A stretch of DNA of 64,000 nucleotides from Clavibacter capsici (GTDB taxonomy: Bacteria; Actinomycetota; Actinomycetes; Actinomycetales; Microbacteriaceae). Shown here in pieces: positions 8,209 to 17,639 of this stretch. Location of the stretch: positions 558,001 to 622,000 of the forward strand of contig NZ_CP012573.1 in assembly GCF_001280205.1 (NCBI RefSeq). The letters are read 5' to 3'. The translations under genes were made by a program, and so were the position numbers. The notes under the pieces were generated by a model. That model made no database searches. It was not told the origin of the DNA and was given only the letters and a program-made list of their open reading frames with translations. Position 1 is the first letter of the stretch. Every line of letters begins with the position of its first letter.

Positions 8209-10119
8209 CTACGCGTTCATGAACTCCGAGGGCTTCAGCGCGCGCTCCACGATGCGCACGTCGCCGATGGATCCCGGGAACACGTGGTCGAGCTTCCCGC
8301 CGTAGAGGTTGCCGCCGACCAGCCACGACCTCCCGGCGGACGCGAGGCCGCGGTTCGGCGTCGTGGGGTTCCGCACGACGGGGTTGCCGTCGACGTACAT
8401 GGTCGTGTGCTGGCTGTCGTTGACCACGGCGACGTGCCACCACGTGCCCGCCGGCAGCTCGTGCGACCAGTTGGTGAGCGATCCGTCCTGGCTGGTCGGG
8501 TAGACGCACCACTGCATCTCGCGGCTCCCGGAGACGGTGAGCACGACGGCCGGCTCGTCCGGGTCGCCCGAGGCGGTCGCCTTGCCGGCGTCCTTCGCAG
8601 AGGCCGACTGGGAGATGATCGAGCTCCAGGCGTCGCCGCCGCCGTAGCCCTCGGGGATCCGCAGGTACGCCTCGAACGTGTAGCCCTGGCGGAAGGTCGC
8701 GGCGTCGAGCGGGGCGCCGTCGACCGTGCGGAGGTGGTCGCCGGACGCCTTGCCGCCCGTGAGCGTCAGGCTGCCGGCGCTCGGCGAGTCGTCGTGGTGC
8801 TCGGCGGAGAAGCGCAGCGACCCGGGCGCCGCACCCGCGCGGCCCGCGACCACGAGGTCGTTGCCGTGGCCGGAGGCGTCGGGGATGCGCGTGCCGGTGC
8901 CGAGCGCGGATCCGTCGGCGTGCCCGTCGAAGCGCCAGTACGCGACCGTGCCCGGCACGAGCATCTGGGCGGCGGGCCGGGCGGCGCGCACGGGCACGGG
9001 CGCGAAGCCCGCGAACCGCTGCTCGAAGTCGACGCTCACCGTGAAGCGGTCGACGTCGCCCGACAGCTGCGCCTCCTCGTCCGCGAGCTCGTTGCCCGTG
9101 CCGAGGCCGCCGCCCAGGATGAACGGTGACAGCGTCTCGACGTCGATCGCGTTCCGCTCGAGGTCCACGTGGTAGAGCCGGATCATCGCGGCGCCGCCGT
9201 AGTAGCGGTCCTGGTAGTTCACGAGGTGCAGGTCGACGTCGTGGCCCGCGCGGTTCTCCATCGTGGTGCGGCCGGGCTTCCAGTAGTGCCCGTTGAGGGT
9301 GAGGAAGATCTGGTCGTGCTGGGAGATGAAGGAGTCCCAGAGGCCACGGCCGTAGTCGTCGAGCACGGCGGATCCGTCGGGCTTCGAGTCGACGATGTCG
9401 TGCGCCGTGAGGATCACCGGCAGCGTCGGGTGCGCCGCCAGCACACCGCGTGCCCAGTCGACGCCGCGGGCGCTCGTGCGCCAGTCGAGCGCGAGGACGA
9501 GCCAGTCGCGCCCGCCCGCCGTGAAGGTGTGGAACGAGTTGTAGCCGTCGGGGCTGGATCCGCGGTAGCTCGGCGACCTCCGGAACCGCTTCGGGCCGAA
9601 CGCGTCGAGGTAGGGGGTGCGGCCGCGCTGGTCGTCGCTGTCGCCGGGGACGTCGTGGTTGCCGGCGAGCACGCTCCACGCGGCACCCGCCCTGTCGAGC
9701 AGCGTGAACTGCGCGCTCGCCGCCTGGATCTCGTCGGCGGCGCCGTTCTGCGTCACGTCGCCGAGGTGGGCGAGGAAGACGATGTTGTGCCGGTCGCGCT
9801 CGGCGAGCACGTACCGGAGCGACGCCTCGAGCGGCTCGGGGTGGATGGCGGCGCCGTCGAAGAGGTACTGGGTGTCCGGCAGCACGGCGATCGTGAAGCG
9901 GGGCGACGCGGTGTCGGGCTTCCAGCGGGCGCCGGATCCCTGCTGCGCGGCGGGCGCCTTCGCCTTCGCGCTGTCCGCGACGTCGGCGCCGGTGGCCGCG
10001 TCGGCGGGGAGCGCCCCGCCGAGGCCGGCCACGCCGAGCGCACCGGCGGCGCCGCTCGTGATGAGGAAGCCGCGCCGGGAGAGCGCGGACGGGGGAGTCG
10101 GGTTCGGGTCCTGGGTCAC
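8209..10119 (-). CDS. Tat-exported metallophosphoesterase with LamG-type domain
   Basis: A 636-aa secreted protein. The N-terminus SRRGFLITSGAAGALGVAGL is a twin-arginine signal, cleaved near ADAA. A calcineurin-like phosphoesterase domain follows (about residues 70-350) with metal-binding motifs VLPDTQ, HLGDVTQNG, AGNHDV, LTAHD and LNGHY. From about residue 390 a second domain (VAYWRFDGHADG to VRIVERAL) reads as a LamG/concanavalin-like lectin fold. The predicted role is an extracellular phosphohydrolase that binds a glycan or surface polymer. Substrate is unknown. It is monocistronic and convergent with the flavin reductase gene. Confidence 0.87.
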   Translation of the reverse strand: MTQDPNPTPPSALSRRGFLITSGAAGALGVAGLGGALPADAATGADVADSAKAKAPAAQQGSGARWKPDTASPRFTIAVLPDTQYLFDGAAIHPEPLEASLRYVLAERDRHNIVFLAHLGDVTQNGAADEIQAASAQFTLLDRAGAAWSVLAGNHDVPGDSDDQRGRTPYLDAFGPKRFRRSPSYRGSSPDGYNSFHTFTAGGRDWLVLALDWRTSARGVDWARGVLAAHPTLPVILTAHDIVDSKPDGSAVLDDYGRGLWDSFISQHDQIFLTLNGHYWKPGRTTMENRAGHDVDLHLVNYQDRYYGGAAMIRLYHVDLERNAIDVETLSPFILGGGLGTGNELADEEAQLSGDVDRFTVSVDFEQRFAGFAPVPVRAARPAAQMLVPGTVAYWRFDGHADGSALGTGTRIPDASGHGNDLVVAGRAGAAPGSLRFSAEHHDDSPSAGSLTLTGGKASGDHLRTVDGAPLDAATFRQGYTFEAYLRIPEGYGGGDAWSSIISQSASAKDAGKATASGDPDEPAVVLTVSGSREMQWCVYPTSQDGSLTNWSHELPAGTWWHVAVVNDSQHTTMYVDGNPVVRNPTTPNRGLASAGRSWLVGGNLYGGKLDHVFPGSIGDVRIVERALKPSEFMNA

Positions 10120-10262
10120 GGACGATCACGGTAGGACGGGCGGGTGAATGCCGTGCGGCGGCCCGGTGGACGCTCGGCGGCACGTGCGGCTCGCGTTCGC
10201 CACCTGCTCGGTCCGGCCCGGCGCGGATGCGACGGCGGTCCCGCCGCATGCCAGCATGGGCC

Positions 10263-10868
10263 ATGCGCATCGCCGACTTCCCCGTGCCCGACACGGCCGC
10301 CGCCCGCGGGGCCCTCGAGCTCGCGACCTCGTACCAGTCCGCCGCCATCACGGCCCACGGGATCCGCTCCTGGCTGTGGGCGGAGGGGTTCGCCGCGGTC
10401 GAGGGGCGGGCGGACGTCGACCACGAGCTCCTCTACGTCGCGGCCGTGCTGCACGACATGGGCACGGTCGCCGAGTTCGACAACCGCACCGTGTCCTACG
10501 AGCACGCGGGCGGGCACGTGGGCGTCGCGCTCACGGCCGGCGCCGGCTGGCCCGCGGAGCGCCGGCAGCGCGTGCTCGACGTGATCGTGCGGCACAACTG
10601 GCCCGCGGTGGATCCGGCGCTCGACGTCGAGGGGCACCTCCTGGAGATCGCGACCGGCCTCGACATCTCGGGCGCCCGACCCGACGCGCTGCCCGAGGGG
10701 TACCTGCGCGAGGTGCTGCGGGCGCACCCGCGCGGCGCGCTCGCCGCGGAGTTCGGCGCGTGCGTCGTCGACCAGGCGGAGCGGAAGCCCGAGACCGCCG
10801 CGCGCCGGCTCGTCGACGGCGGCCTCGTGCGGAAGCTGGCGGAGAACCCGCTGGAGCGCCTGGCCTGA
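10263..10868 (+). CDS. HD domain-containing phosphohydrolase
   Basis: A 201-aa HD-superfamily protein. Metal ligands are seen as ITAHGIR (about residue 33), the diagnostic VLHDMG (about 67) and later His residues (SYEHAGGHVGVAL). The layout resembles HD proteins related to cyanamide hydratase (DUF-type HD), but substrate assignment is uncertain. The second ATG was chosen because CAGCAT at 10252-10257 lies 5 nt upstream and could be the -10 of a leaderless mRNA; an upstream ATG at 10227 would add an arginine-rich tail without homology. It is divergent from the phosphoesterase. Confidence 0.75.
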   Translation: MRIADFPVPDTAAARGALELATSYQSAAITAHGIRSWLWAEGFAAVEGRADVDHELLYVAAVLHDMGTVAEFDNRTVSYEHAGGHVGVALTAGAGWPAERRQRVLDVIVRHNWPAVDPALDVEGHLLEIATGLDISGARPDALPEGYLREVLRAHPRGALAAEFGACVVDQAERKPETAARRLVDGGLVRKLAENPLERLA

Positions 10869-10915
10869 TCCGACCCGCGGGATGCGGCTCGCACCCGGCG
10901 CTCCAGCGGGCGGTG

Positions 10916-12454
10916 TCAGGGCGCGGTGGGGGCGAGCCCCGACAGGAGCGGGAACGCCGGGAACGCGCACGTGGGCGCGGCACCCGCGCTCGCCGAGGCG
11001 GTGACGTGCACGTCCGCCCGCTTCGAGGTGAGCGGGGATCCGCCGAAGGTCGCGCCCGCCGTGGCGATGTCCGCGTAGGCGGCCGTGACGGACGGCGCGT
11101 CGACGGCGACGCGGGAGAGCGAGACGCCGAGCCGGTGGTCGTCGTCGTACCCGGCGAGCGTCGAGACGGCCTTCGACGGGGAGTCCACGGCGCGGAGGCC
11201 GTCGACCACGATGTCGCTGAAGGACGGGATCGCGCTGCCGGTGCCGCCCGCGTAGTGCGTGTCGAACACCACCGGCGCCTGGGTGCGGCTGAGGCAGACG
11301 TCGCGGTAGGTCACGCCCGTGACCGGGCCGCCCACCAGCGGGTTGCTCTTGATGCGCACGCCGGCGCTGGAGGGGCTCGCGGTGCCGTAGGCATCGGTGC
11401 CCGAGACGGTGGATCCCGTGACGAGCACGTCGCTCACGCCGGCGGTCACCTCGCTCCCGATCGAGATGCCGTGCGTGCCGTAGAAGTGGCTGTCGATGAT
11501 GCTGATGTGGCTCGACGCGCTCGTGCCGCCCTTGATCGCGATCCCGTCATCGCCGTCCGAGACGTACGAGTGCGCGATGGTCACGTCGGTCGCGCCCGCC
11601 GGGTCGATGCCGTCCGTGTTGCGGGCGGTGGCGGGCGTCTGGATCCGCACGCCCCACGCCGTGAAGCCGTCGGCGTCCTGGAAGGACACGTGGAACTTGG
11701 GGGCGTCGACGAGGTCGACGTCGTGGAGCGTGAAGTCGTCGGCGCCGGTGGCCTGGATCAGCCGGGGCTCGTTCTGCGAGCCGCCCGCACGGGCCTGGTC
11801 GGAGAGCTGCCACCAGGTCGTCGTGCCGCCGAGGATCGCGTGGTCCCCGCGCCCGTCGACGCGTCCGCGGCGGGCGTCGAGGCCGCCGCGGGAGGCGACG
11901 CCCGCGTGCGGCGCGGTCGCGGTGATCAGCGCCGCGCAGCCCTTGCCGGATCCGCCGATGGTGCCGCACCTCGGCCCCTTCGGGACCTGGTAGTCGGCGG
12001 GGTTCCTGGACCCGAAGAGGGTGACCGCGGGATCCAGCACCAGCGTCTCGCCCTGGCGCAGCTGCAGCGGCCCGCTGAGGAAGCTCGCGCCCCGGCTCGA
12101 GGAGGCCAGCCGCACGGACACGACGGCGGTGCCGGACTGCGCGCAGGAGTCGAGCGCGGCCTGGATGCGGGCGGTGTCGGGCGCCGCGGCCTCGTCCGCG
12201 GCGGACGCGGAGCGGTCCGGCATGTCGAGCTGCGCGGCGACGGTCGCGCAGGTGGTGGCGGGGGAGACGGGCTCGGTGACGGTGCGGCGGTCGCCCGTCG
12301 CGCCGGTGGCGGAGGCGGATGCGGGATGCCTCGTGGTCGCGGCGGCGGGCGGATGGGCGGCCAGGGCGGCGGGCCCGGCGAGCGTCACCGCCGCGAGCGT
12401 GCCGGCGACGACGGCGGTGAGGGCGAGGGTGCGGGCAGCGGTTCGTGATGGCAC
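10916..12454 (-). CDS. Secreted GH28 family polygalacturonase-like hydrolase
   Basis: A 512-aa pectinase-type right-handed beta-helix enzyme. The four GH28 motifs are present: NTDGID (279-284), DGDDG with catalytic Asp302-Asp303, GTHGISIGS with His328, and RIK (367-369). The N-terminus (about residues 1-33) is a Sec signal peptide ending in LAA. The GTG start was chosen for the GAGAGGA ribosome site 6 nt upstream; longer upstream frames lack one. In plant-associated actinobacteria such enzymes cleave homogalacturonan of the plant cell wall. Exo versus endo action cannot be read here. Confidence 0.88.
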   Translation of the reverse strand: MPSRTAARTLALTAVVAGTLAAVTLAGPAALAAHPPAAATTRHPASASATGATGDRRTVTEPVSPATTCATVAAQLDMPDRSASAADEAAAPDTARIQAALDSCAQSGTAVVSVRLASSSRGASFLSGPLQLRQGETLVLDPAVTLFGSRNPADYQVPKGPRCGTIGGSGKGCAALITATAPHAGVASRGGLDARRGRVDGRGDHAILGGTTTWWQLSDQARAGGSQNEPRLIQATGADDFTLHDVDLVDAPKFHVSFQDADGFTAWGVRIQTPATARNTDGIDPAGATDVTIAHSYVSDGDDGIAIKGGTSASSHISIIDSHFYGTHGISIGSEVTAGVSDVLVTGSTVSGTDAYGTASPSSAGVRIKSNPLVGGPVTGVTYRDVCLSRTQAPVVFDTHYAGGTGSAIPSFSDIVVDGLRAVDSPSKAVSTLAGYDDDHRLGVSLSRVAVDAPSVTAAYADIATAGATFGGSPLTSKRADVHVTASASAGAAPTCAFPAFPLLSGLAPTAP

Positions 12455-12557
12455 GGGGTTCCTCTCGGATGGCGACCCGCCAGGCGCACGGCGCGCCATC
12501 CCGTGAGGGGCGGGTCGCGCGAAGGCTAGGCCTGCCGCGCGTCCCGCCGTGCGCGCT

Positions 12558-14663
12558 CTACCCGATGAGCGACGGCCGCAGGTCCCGCAGCGTGCGGTGC
12601 GAGGTGATCCGGATCGCCCCGGCCAGCGCCACCGCGAGCCCCGCGACCAGCCACAGCGCGAGCACGCCGGCGTCCATCGCGGCCTTGCCGAGGTCGCCGC
12701 CGTACATGAGCTGCCGGAGCGCATCCACCGCGAAGCTCATCGGCAGCACGTGGTGCAGCGCGGCGAGCGGCCCGGGGAGCGTCTGCCAGGGGAACGTGCC
12801 GCCCGCGGTCACGAGCTGCACGACCATGAGCACGAGGCCGAGGAACTGGCCGACGCTGCCGAGCAGCACGTTGAGCGCGAGGATGATCGCCGCGAACGTG
12901 ATGGAGGCGAGCACCATCGTCCCGTACATGGCGAGCGGGTGGGCGATGCGGAAGCCGAGCGCCCCCGCGACGATCGCGTAGAGCCCGGCCATCTGCACGA
13001 CGCCGAGGAGCGCCGGCGTCAGCCAGCCCGCGAGCGTGATCCGCAGCGGCGCCTTGCGGGCCGTGATCGCGCGGCGCGACAGCGGCTTCACGATGAGGAA
13101 CAGGGCGTAGATCCCGATCCACGCGGCGAGGCTGATGAAGAACGGCGCGAGCCCGGCGCCGTACTCGCCGGCCTGGGTCACGGCGTCCTGGCGGAGGGCG
13201 ACCGGGTCGCCGATCGTGTCGGCCTGCGCGCCGCGCTGCGCCTCGGTGGACGCGGGGATCTGGTCGAGCCCCGAGTCGAGGCCGTCGCGGAGCTTCGTCG
13301 TGCCGTCCTGCAGCGTGCCGAGGCCGGTCGCGAGCGAGGTGGCGCCGTCGGACGCGGAGTGCGCGCCGGTCGCGAGGGTCGCGCTGCCGTCGGCGGCCTT
13401 CGCGATGCCGTCGGCGAGGGCGGGGGACGCCTTCGCGAGCGCGTCGGCACCGTCGGCGACCTGACGGCTGCCCGAGGAGAGCGTGCCCGCTCCCGTCGCG
13501 AGCGCGGCGGATCCGGTCTGCAGCCTCCCGGCGCCGTCGGCGACCTGCGCGCTGCCCTGGGCGACCTGCTCGCTGCCGGTCGCGAGCTTCTGGAGCTGCG
13601 CGTCCAGGCCGTCGGCCTTCCCCGCGGCGCCCGTGATGTCGGTGCCGAGCGCGTCGAGCTTCTGGAGGGCCGCGTCGATGTCGGCCTGCGGGATCCCGGC
13701 GTCCGCCATGCGCTGCTGGATGGCGGCGCGGATCGTCGGCACGCGCCCGGCGAGCTGGTCGACGCCCGAGGTCGCGGTCGATCCGAGCGCCGCGATCTGC
13801 GCGTTCCCGTCCGCCACCTGCCGCGCGCCCGATGCGACCTTCTGCGCGCCCGGCGTGAGCGCGGCGGCGCCCTTCGCGAGGTCGTCCGCACCGCCGGAGA
13901 GCGTCGCGGCGCCGGAGGCGACCTGGTCGGCCCCGGTCGCGAGCCTCTGCGTCTGCGCCGGCAGCTGCGCCGTGCCCGTGCGGAGCTGCCCGAGGCCGGA
14001 CGCGAGCGTGTCGGCGCCCGTCGCGAGCTCCGCGTTCCCGTCCGCCAGCGCGTCGGCGCCGGAGCGCGCGGTCGCGGTCCCGTCGACGAGCTGCTGCGCG
14101 CCGGACGCCGCGTCGCCGAGGCTCGAGCGCACGTCCGCGAGCCCGAGGAGGAGCTTGCCCGCGGCCTCGGTGCCGACGCGCGAGGCGACCGACTTCGTGA
14201 TCCGCGCGCCCGCCTGCTGCGCGATGGTGGTGGCGAGGTAGCTGTTGGCGTCGTCGGTGGCCATGACCACGCGGGCCTGCTGCGGATCCGTGCCCGAGGA
14301 CGACGTGAGCGCCGCGGAGAAGCCGGACGGGATCGTCAGCGTGAAGTCGTAGGTGCCGTCCTCGAGGCCCGTGCGCGCCTCGGCCGAGGAGACCTCGTGC
14401 CAGTCGAAGGAGGCGTCGTCGAGCACGTCCTTCGCGACGTCGGTGCCGTAGTCGACCGGCTTCCCGTCGACCGTGGCGCCCTGGTCGGCCACGACGAGCG
14501 CGGCGGGGACCCGGTCGAGGCTGCTGTACGGATCCTGGTTCGCCCAGAGGTACAGGCCGCCGTAGAGCACGGGCACCAGCACGAGCGCGACGAGCGCGAT
14601 CTTCGACATGGTGGTGGCGGTGAGGCGCGTCAGCTCGGCGCGCACCAGGGGGATCAGTCTCAT
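12558..14663 (-). CDS. YhgE/Pip family ABC-2-like membrane protein
   Basis: A 701-aa membrane protein. There is one N-terminal transmembrane helix (about 20-42) and about five C-terminal ones (about 520-690) that match ABC-2 permeases. The long extracytoplasmic middle (about 45-510) is built from degenerate 7/11-residue repeats of the type LATGADxVASGAAxL, the X-X-X repeats of YhgE/Pip proteins. Homologues include phage infection protein and the EsaA-like secretion accessory family. Its start overlaps the upstream gene by ATGA, forming an operon with a TetR regulator. Export of a cell-envelope substrate is the likely role. Confidence 0.87.
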   Translation of the reverse strand: MRLIPLVRAELTRLTATTMSKIALVALVLVPVLYGGLYLWANQDPYSSLDRVPAALVVADQGATVDGKPVDYGTDVAKDVLDDASFDWHEVSSAEARTGLEDGTYDFTLTIPSGFSAALTSSSGTDPQQARVVMATDDANSYLATTIAQQAGARITKSVASRVGTEAAGKLLLGLADVRSSLGDAASGAQQLVDGTATARSGADALADGNAELATGADTLASGLGQLRTGTAQLPAQTQRLATGADQVASGAATLSGGADDLAKGAAALTPGAQKVASGARQVADGNAQIAALGSTATSGVDQLAGRVPTIRAAIQQRMADAGIPQADIDAALQKLDALGTDITGAAGKADGLDAQLQKLATGSEQVAQGSAQVADGAGRLQTGSAALATGAGTLSSGSRQVADGADALAKASPALADGIAKAADGSATLATGAHSASDGATSLATGLGTLQDGTTKLRDGLDSGLDQIPASTEAQRGAQADTIGDPVALRQDAVTQAGEYGAGLAPFFISLAAWIGIYALFLIVKPLSRRAITARKAPLRITLAGWLTPALLGVVQMAGLYAIVAGALGFRIAHPLAMYGTMVLASITFAAIILALNVLLGSVGQFLGLVLMVVQLVTAGGTFPWQTLPGPLAALHHVLPMSFAVDALRQLMYGGDLGKAAMDAGVLALWLVAGLAVALAGAIRITSHRTLRDLRPSLIG

Positions 14664-15328
14664 CGGGTCTGCGTTCCGTCGATCGAGGGGGTGGGGGAGT
14701 CGGGGGTGGCGATCGCGTCGTCCGCGGGGAGCGCGGCGATCGCCTCGGCGGCGGCCTCGCTCGTGACGACGAGGACGCCGGTGCCGGATCGGGCGAGGAC
14801 GCGGAGCACGCGCATCCACTCGCCGACCGCGCCGCCGTGCCGCTCGGGCGAGGTGACGACGACGGCCTCGACGCCGTCGCGCGAGGCGGCGAGCGTCGTG
14901 AGCAGCCGGATGCGGGCGACCGCGGGGACCGCGGAGAAGGGGGCGCGCGCGAGGTCGGCCAGCTGCTGGTCGTCGAGGATCACGCCGACCTCGTGCCGGC
15001 CGGAGCGGTGCCCGGCGAGCGCGAGCTCCTCGGCCACGACCGCGCGGAGGGTGACGTCGTCGGCGGGCTCGTTGATGCGCGGGGTGTCGACGAGCGCGAC
15101 CCGCTCGGCGATGCGCGGGGCGACGCCCGCGGAGTCGTCGCCGTCGAGGGCGAGGGATCCGCCGTCGATGCGCATGCGGCCGGACGCGACGAGCGAGAGC
15201 ACGGTCGGCCGCAGCTCGGTCTCGGCGACCGCGACCACGGGATCCGCGCCGCCGTAGGAGAGGGAGATGGCGGGCAGGGCGGGCGCGGGGCCGTCGCCGA
15301 CGCGCGCGTCGGTCAGGGTGACGATCAC
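14660..15328 (-). CDS. ABC-ATPase-like protein lacking a P-loop
   Basis: 222 aa. Its position between a TetR regulator and a YhgE permease is where actinobacteria usually encode an ABC-type ATPase subunit. The sequence has strand patterns reminiscent of an ABC domain (MRIDGGSLALDG, RIAERVALVDTP, a leucine-rich helix, EAVVVTSPERHGG in the Walker-B position). No Walker A GxxGxGK(S/T) is visible. It may be a degenerate or structural partner. The GTG start overlaps the tetR stop (GTGA) and its own stop overlaps the permease start (ATGA). Confidence 0.65.
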   Translation of the reverse strand: MIVTLTDARVGDGPAPALPAISLSYGGADPVVAVAETELRPTVLSLVASGRMRIDGGSLALDGDDSAGVAPRIAERVALVDTPRINEPADDVTLRAVVAEELALAGHRSGRHEVGVILDDQQLADLARAPFSAVPAVARIRLLTTLAASRDGVEAVVVTSPERHGGAVGEWMRVLRVLARSGTGVLVVTSEAAAEAIAALPADDAIATPDSPTPSIDGTQTR

Positions 15329-15981
15329 GACGCCGCCTCCGCGCTGCGGGGCGTGACCTCGCGGAGCTCGGGGGTGGCGGCGATGAGGTCGCCGGCCGCG
15401 CGCCAGTCGAGGCCGCAGAGGGCGAGGGAGGTGAGGATCACGAGGGAGTGGCCCTCGGCGCGGCCGATGTCGCTGCGCGTCGCCTCGTCGAGCACCGCGA
15501 GCGCGCCGCCCTCGACCAGGCGCGCGAGCGTGGCCGCGGGGATGTCGCCGCGCAGCTCGCCCGCGGCGATCCCGCGCTCGACCACGCGCTGCAGCTCGGC
15601 CCGCAGCGGCGCCAGCTCGACGCCGACCTCGCGCGCGAGCGGGCCGCGCACGGCGACCCGCGCCATCACGCGCACCTGCTCGACCTCGGCCCAGAGGCGC
15701 GCGCCGATGAGGGCCACGTGGATCCGGCTGTCCTCGTGGGTGATCCCCGCCAGCGCCTCGACGATGCGCCGGGCGCCGCGCTGGAGCACCTCGCGCACCA
15801 GGTCGTCGCGCGTGGCGAAGTGCCCGTAGACGGCGCGGCGGCTGAGCCCGGCGGCGGTCGCGATGGTCTCGAGGGAGGCGTCCGGGTCGCGGTCGAGCGC
15901 GACCACGGCCGCGTCGACGAGGGCCTGGCGGTTCGTCGCGGCGTCCTTGCGGGGCGCGCGAGCGGAGGCGAGGGAGGTCAT
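15325..15981 (-). CDS. TetR family transcriptional regulator
   Basis: A 218-aa regulator with an N-terminal TetR helix-turn-helix (ALVDAAVVALDRDP through LSRRAVYGHFATRDDLVREVL, about residues 20-67) and a helical ligand-binding C-terminus. It is the first gene of a three-gene overlapping operon with the ABC-like protein and the YhgE permease, so it probably represses its own envelope-export operon. The short spacer before it (15982-16062) contains ACACGCGTGT at about 16004-16013, a small perfect palindrome that is a candidate operator. Confidence 0.88.
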   Translation of the reverse strand: MTSLASARAPRKDAATNRQALVDAAVVALDRDPDASLETIATAAGLSRRAVYGHFATRDDLVREVLQRGARRIVEALAGITHEDSRIHVALIGARLWAEVEQVRVMARVAVRGPLAREVGVELAPLRAELQRVVERGIAAGELRGDIPAATLARLVEGGALAVLDEATRSDIGRAEGHSLVILTSLALCGLDWRAAGDLIAATPELREVTPRSAEAAS

Positions 15982-16062
15982 GCGACCAGGCTAACGATCC
16001 TGCACACGCGTGTGCAACTTAGCCGGGCGAGCTCCCAGCCCGGGGAGCGGCCGGCGCCCCGG

Positions 16063-17382
16063 TCAGCTCCGCAGGGTCTCGCTCGGCAGCTCGCCGAACG
16101 CGCTCGCGAACGACGCCGCGAACCGGCCCAGGTGCGCGAATCCCCACCGCTCGGCCACGCTGCGGACGGTCGTGGTGGCGGGCGTCGCGTCCAGGAGCTC
16201 CGCGCGCACCCGGCGGAGGCGGATCCCGCGCAGGTACTCGGTGGGCGTCTGGCCATGGTGGCGGCGGAGGGCCAGCTGGAGGACGCGCGTCGAGATCCCC
16301 GCGGCGGCCGCGGCCTCGGCGGGCGTGATCGGCAGGTGCGCGTTGTGGTGCAGGTACTCCACGGCCACGCGGATGTGGGCCATGCGGGGCGCGCGGAGCT
16401 CGTCGGGGAGCTCGACGTCGTCCCACGGGAACAGGCGGAGCGTGGCACGGGCGAGCGCCAGGTCGGCCTCGAGACGCATCAGGGGCGACGCGTCGGGGTC
16501 CGTGAGGACGGGCGCGGCGGCGGCCACCGCGCGGCGCCACACGGCCGCGGTCTCGGCGGTCGGCACGCTGCGGTGCTCGAACAGGAGCGGGCGGGCGGGG
16601 CCGTGGTGGAACTCGGTCGCGGTCTGCTCGAGGAAGCCGGCGTCGAGGTGCACGCAGTTCTGCCGGGTCGCGCTCGCCTGGTACTGGAACGGGCGGCCGG
16701 TGGGGAAGAGGAACGGGAGCTGGCCCTGGGAGGAGACGGCACGGGATCCGCGGTCCACGGTCATCCGCCCTTCGAGGAACCAGGTGACGACGTGCTCCGG
16801 GCGCTGCGGGCTCTCGGCCCACTGGGTGCCCGTGATGCGGGACGTGCGGAGGGTGACGCGCTCGCCGCCGAGGATCGCGTACCGGTAGGAGAAGGCGTTC
16901 GTGCGGCGGTCGGGGGCGAAGCGGATCCCCTCGAGGACCGCTCCGAAGCTGGCCGTGGCCTCGTCGATGTCGGCGCCGGACATGACGGCGCGGATGAAGG
17001 GCTCGGCCGGGGCGTCCGTCGGCTCCGGTGCCGGGGCGGCGGACGCGTCCGCGGGCGCCGGGAAGGCGGGGGAGGGGTCCGGCGCGGTGGCAGCGGGTGC
17101 GGGAGCGGGTGCCGCGTCGGGCTCGGCGGCCACGGCGACGACAGGTGCGGTCGGGGCCGTCGGCAGCGTCGGGACCGTCGCGACGTCGAGCGCGCCCGTG
17201 CCGAGGGGCGACGCGGCGACGGACGCGTCGGTGCGGATGGGAGCCGGGCTCGCGTCGCCTCCGGCGACGGTGGTGCGGGGGCGGCGCGAGGGGTCCCTCG
17301 TGCCCGCGGGGGTCAGCGTGGTCGTCATCATTCCTGCGGTCTCTGGGCGTCGTTCGTCTCCACCCTCCCGCTCATCATGCAT
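16063..17382 (-). CDS. AraC family regulator with Pro/Ala-rich N-terminus
   Basis: 439 aa from the chosen ATG. The C-terminal 100 residues are two AraC helix-turn-helices (ITPAEAAAAAGISTRVLQ and SVAERWGFAHLGRFAASF). The middle (about residues 140-330) looks like the cupin-like sensor of AraC proteins that act on aromatic or plant-derived compounds. The first 130 residues are low-complexity Ala/Pro/Thr. The start at 17382 has GGAGAG 4 nt upstream; ATG-ATG at 17331/17328 is the alternative and would shorten the tail by 17-18 residues. No neighbour suggests the target. Confidence 0.8.
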   Translation of the reverse strand: MHDEREGGDERRPETAGMMTTTLTPAGTRDPSRRPRTTVAGGDASPAPIRTDASVAASPLGTGALDVATVPTLPTAPTAPVVAVAAEPDAAPAPAPAATAPDPSPAFPAPADASAAPAPEPTDAPAEPFIRAVMSGADIDEATASFGAVLEGIRFAPDRRTNAFSYRYAILGGERVTLRTSRITGTQWAESPQRPEHVVTWFLEGRMTVDRGSRAVSSQGQLPFLFPTGRPFQYQASATRQNCVHLDAGFLEQTATEFHHGPARPLLFEHRSVPTAETAAVWRRAVAAAAPVLTDPDASPLMRLEADLALARATLRLFPWDDVELPDELRAPRMAHIRVAVEYLHHNAHLPITPAEAAAAAGISTRVLQLALRRHHGQTPTEYLRGIRLRRVRAELLDATPATTTVRSVAERWGFAHLGRFAASFASAFGELPSETLRS

Positions 17383-17639
17383 GGTGCTCTCCGGGGAAGG
17401 CGCCTCGCGGGTCCCGGGAGGTGCCAGGTGCTTCGGCACGGCCCCGTGGGAGAGCGGGTCGACGCTCCGCGGATGTCCGCTGAGCGAAGGCGCGTCCCCC
17501 GGGCGCGTGCGCCGAGCGGACTCGAGCGCTAGCGCCCGCGCACCGGATCCGCACGGCCGGGGCGCCTAGGCTCGGGGCGTCCGCGCATGTCGGCACCCAC
17601 CCGCATCCACCGCACCACCGCACCACCGAGAGGCGCCGC

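Noticed and set aside
12549-15257. 900-codon frame on the plus strand opposite the YhgE operon
   Set aside because: Antisense shadow of a GC-biased gene; no domain is recognisable and the minus-strand proteins are clear.
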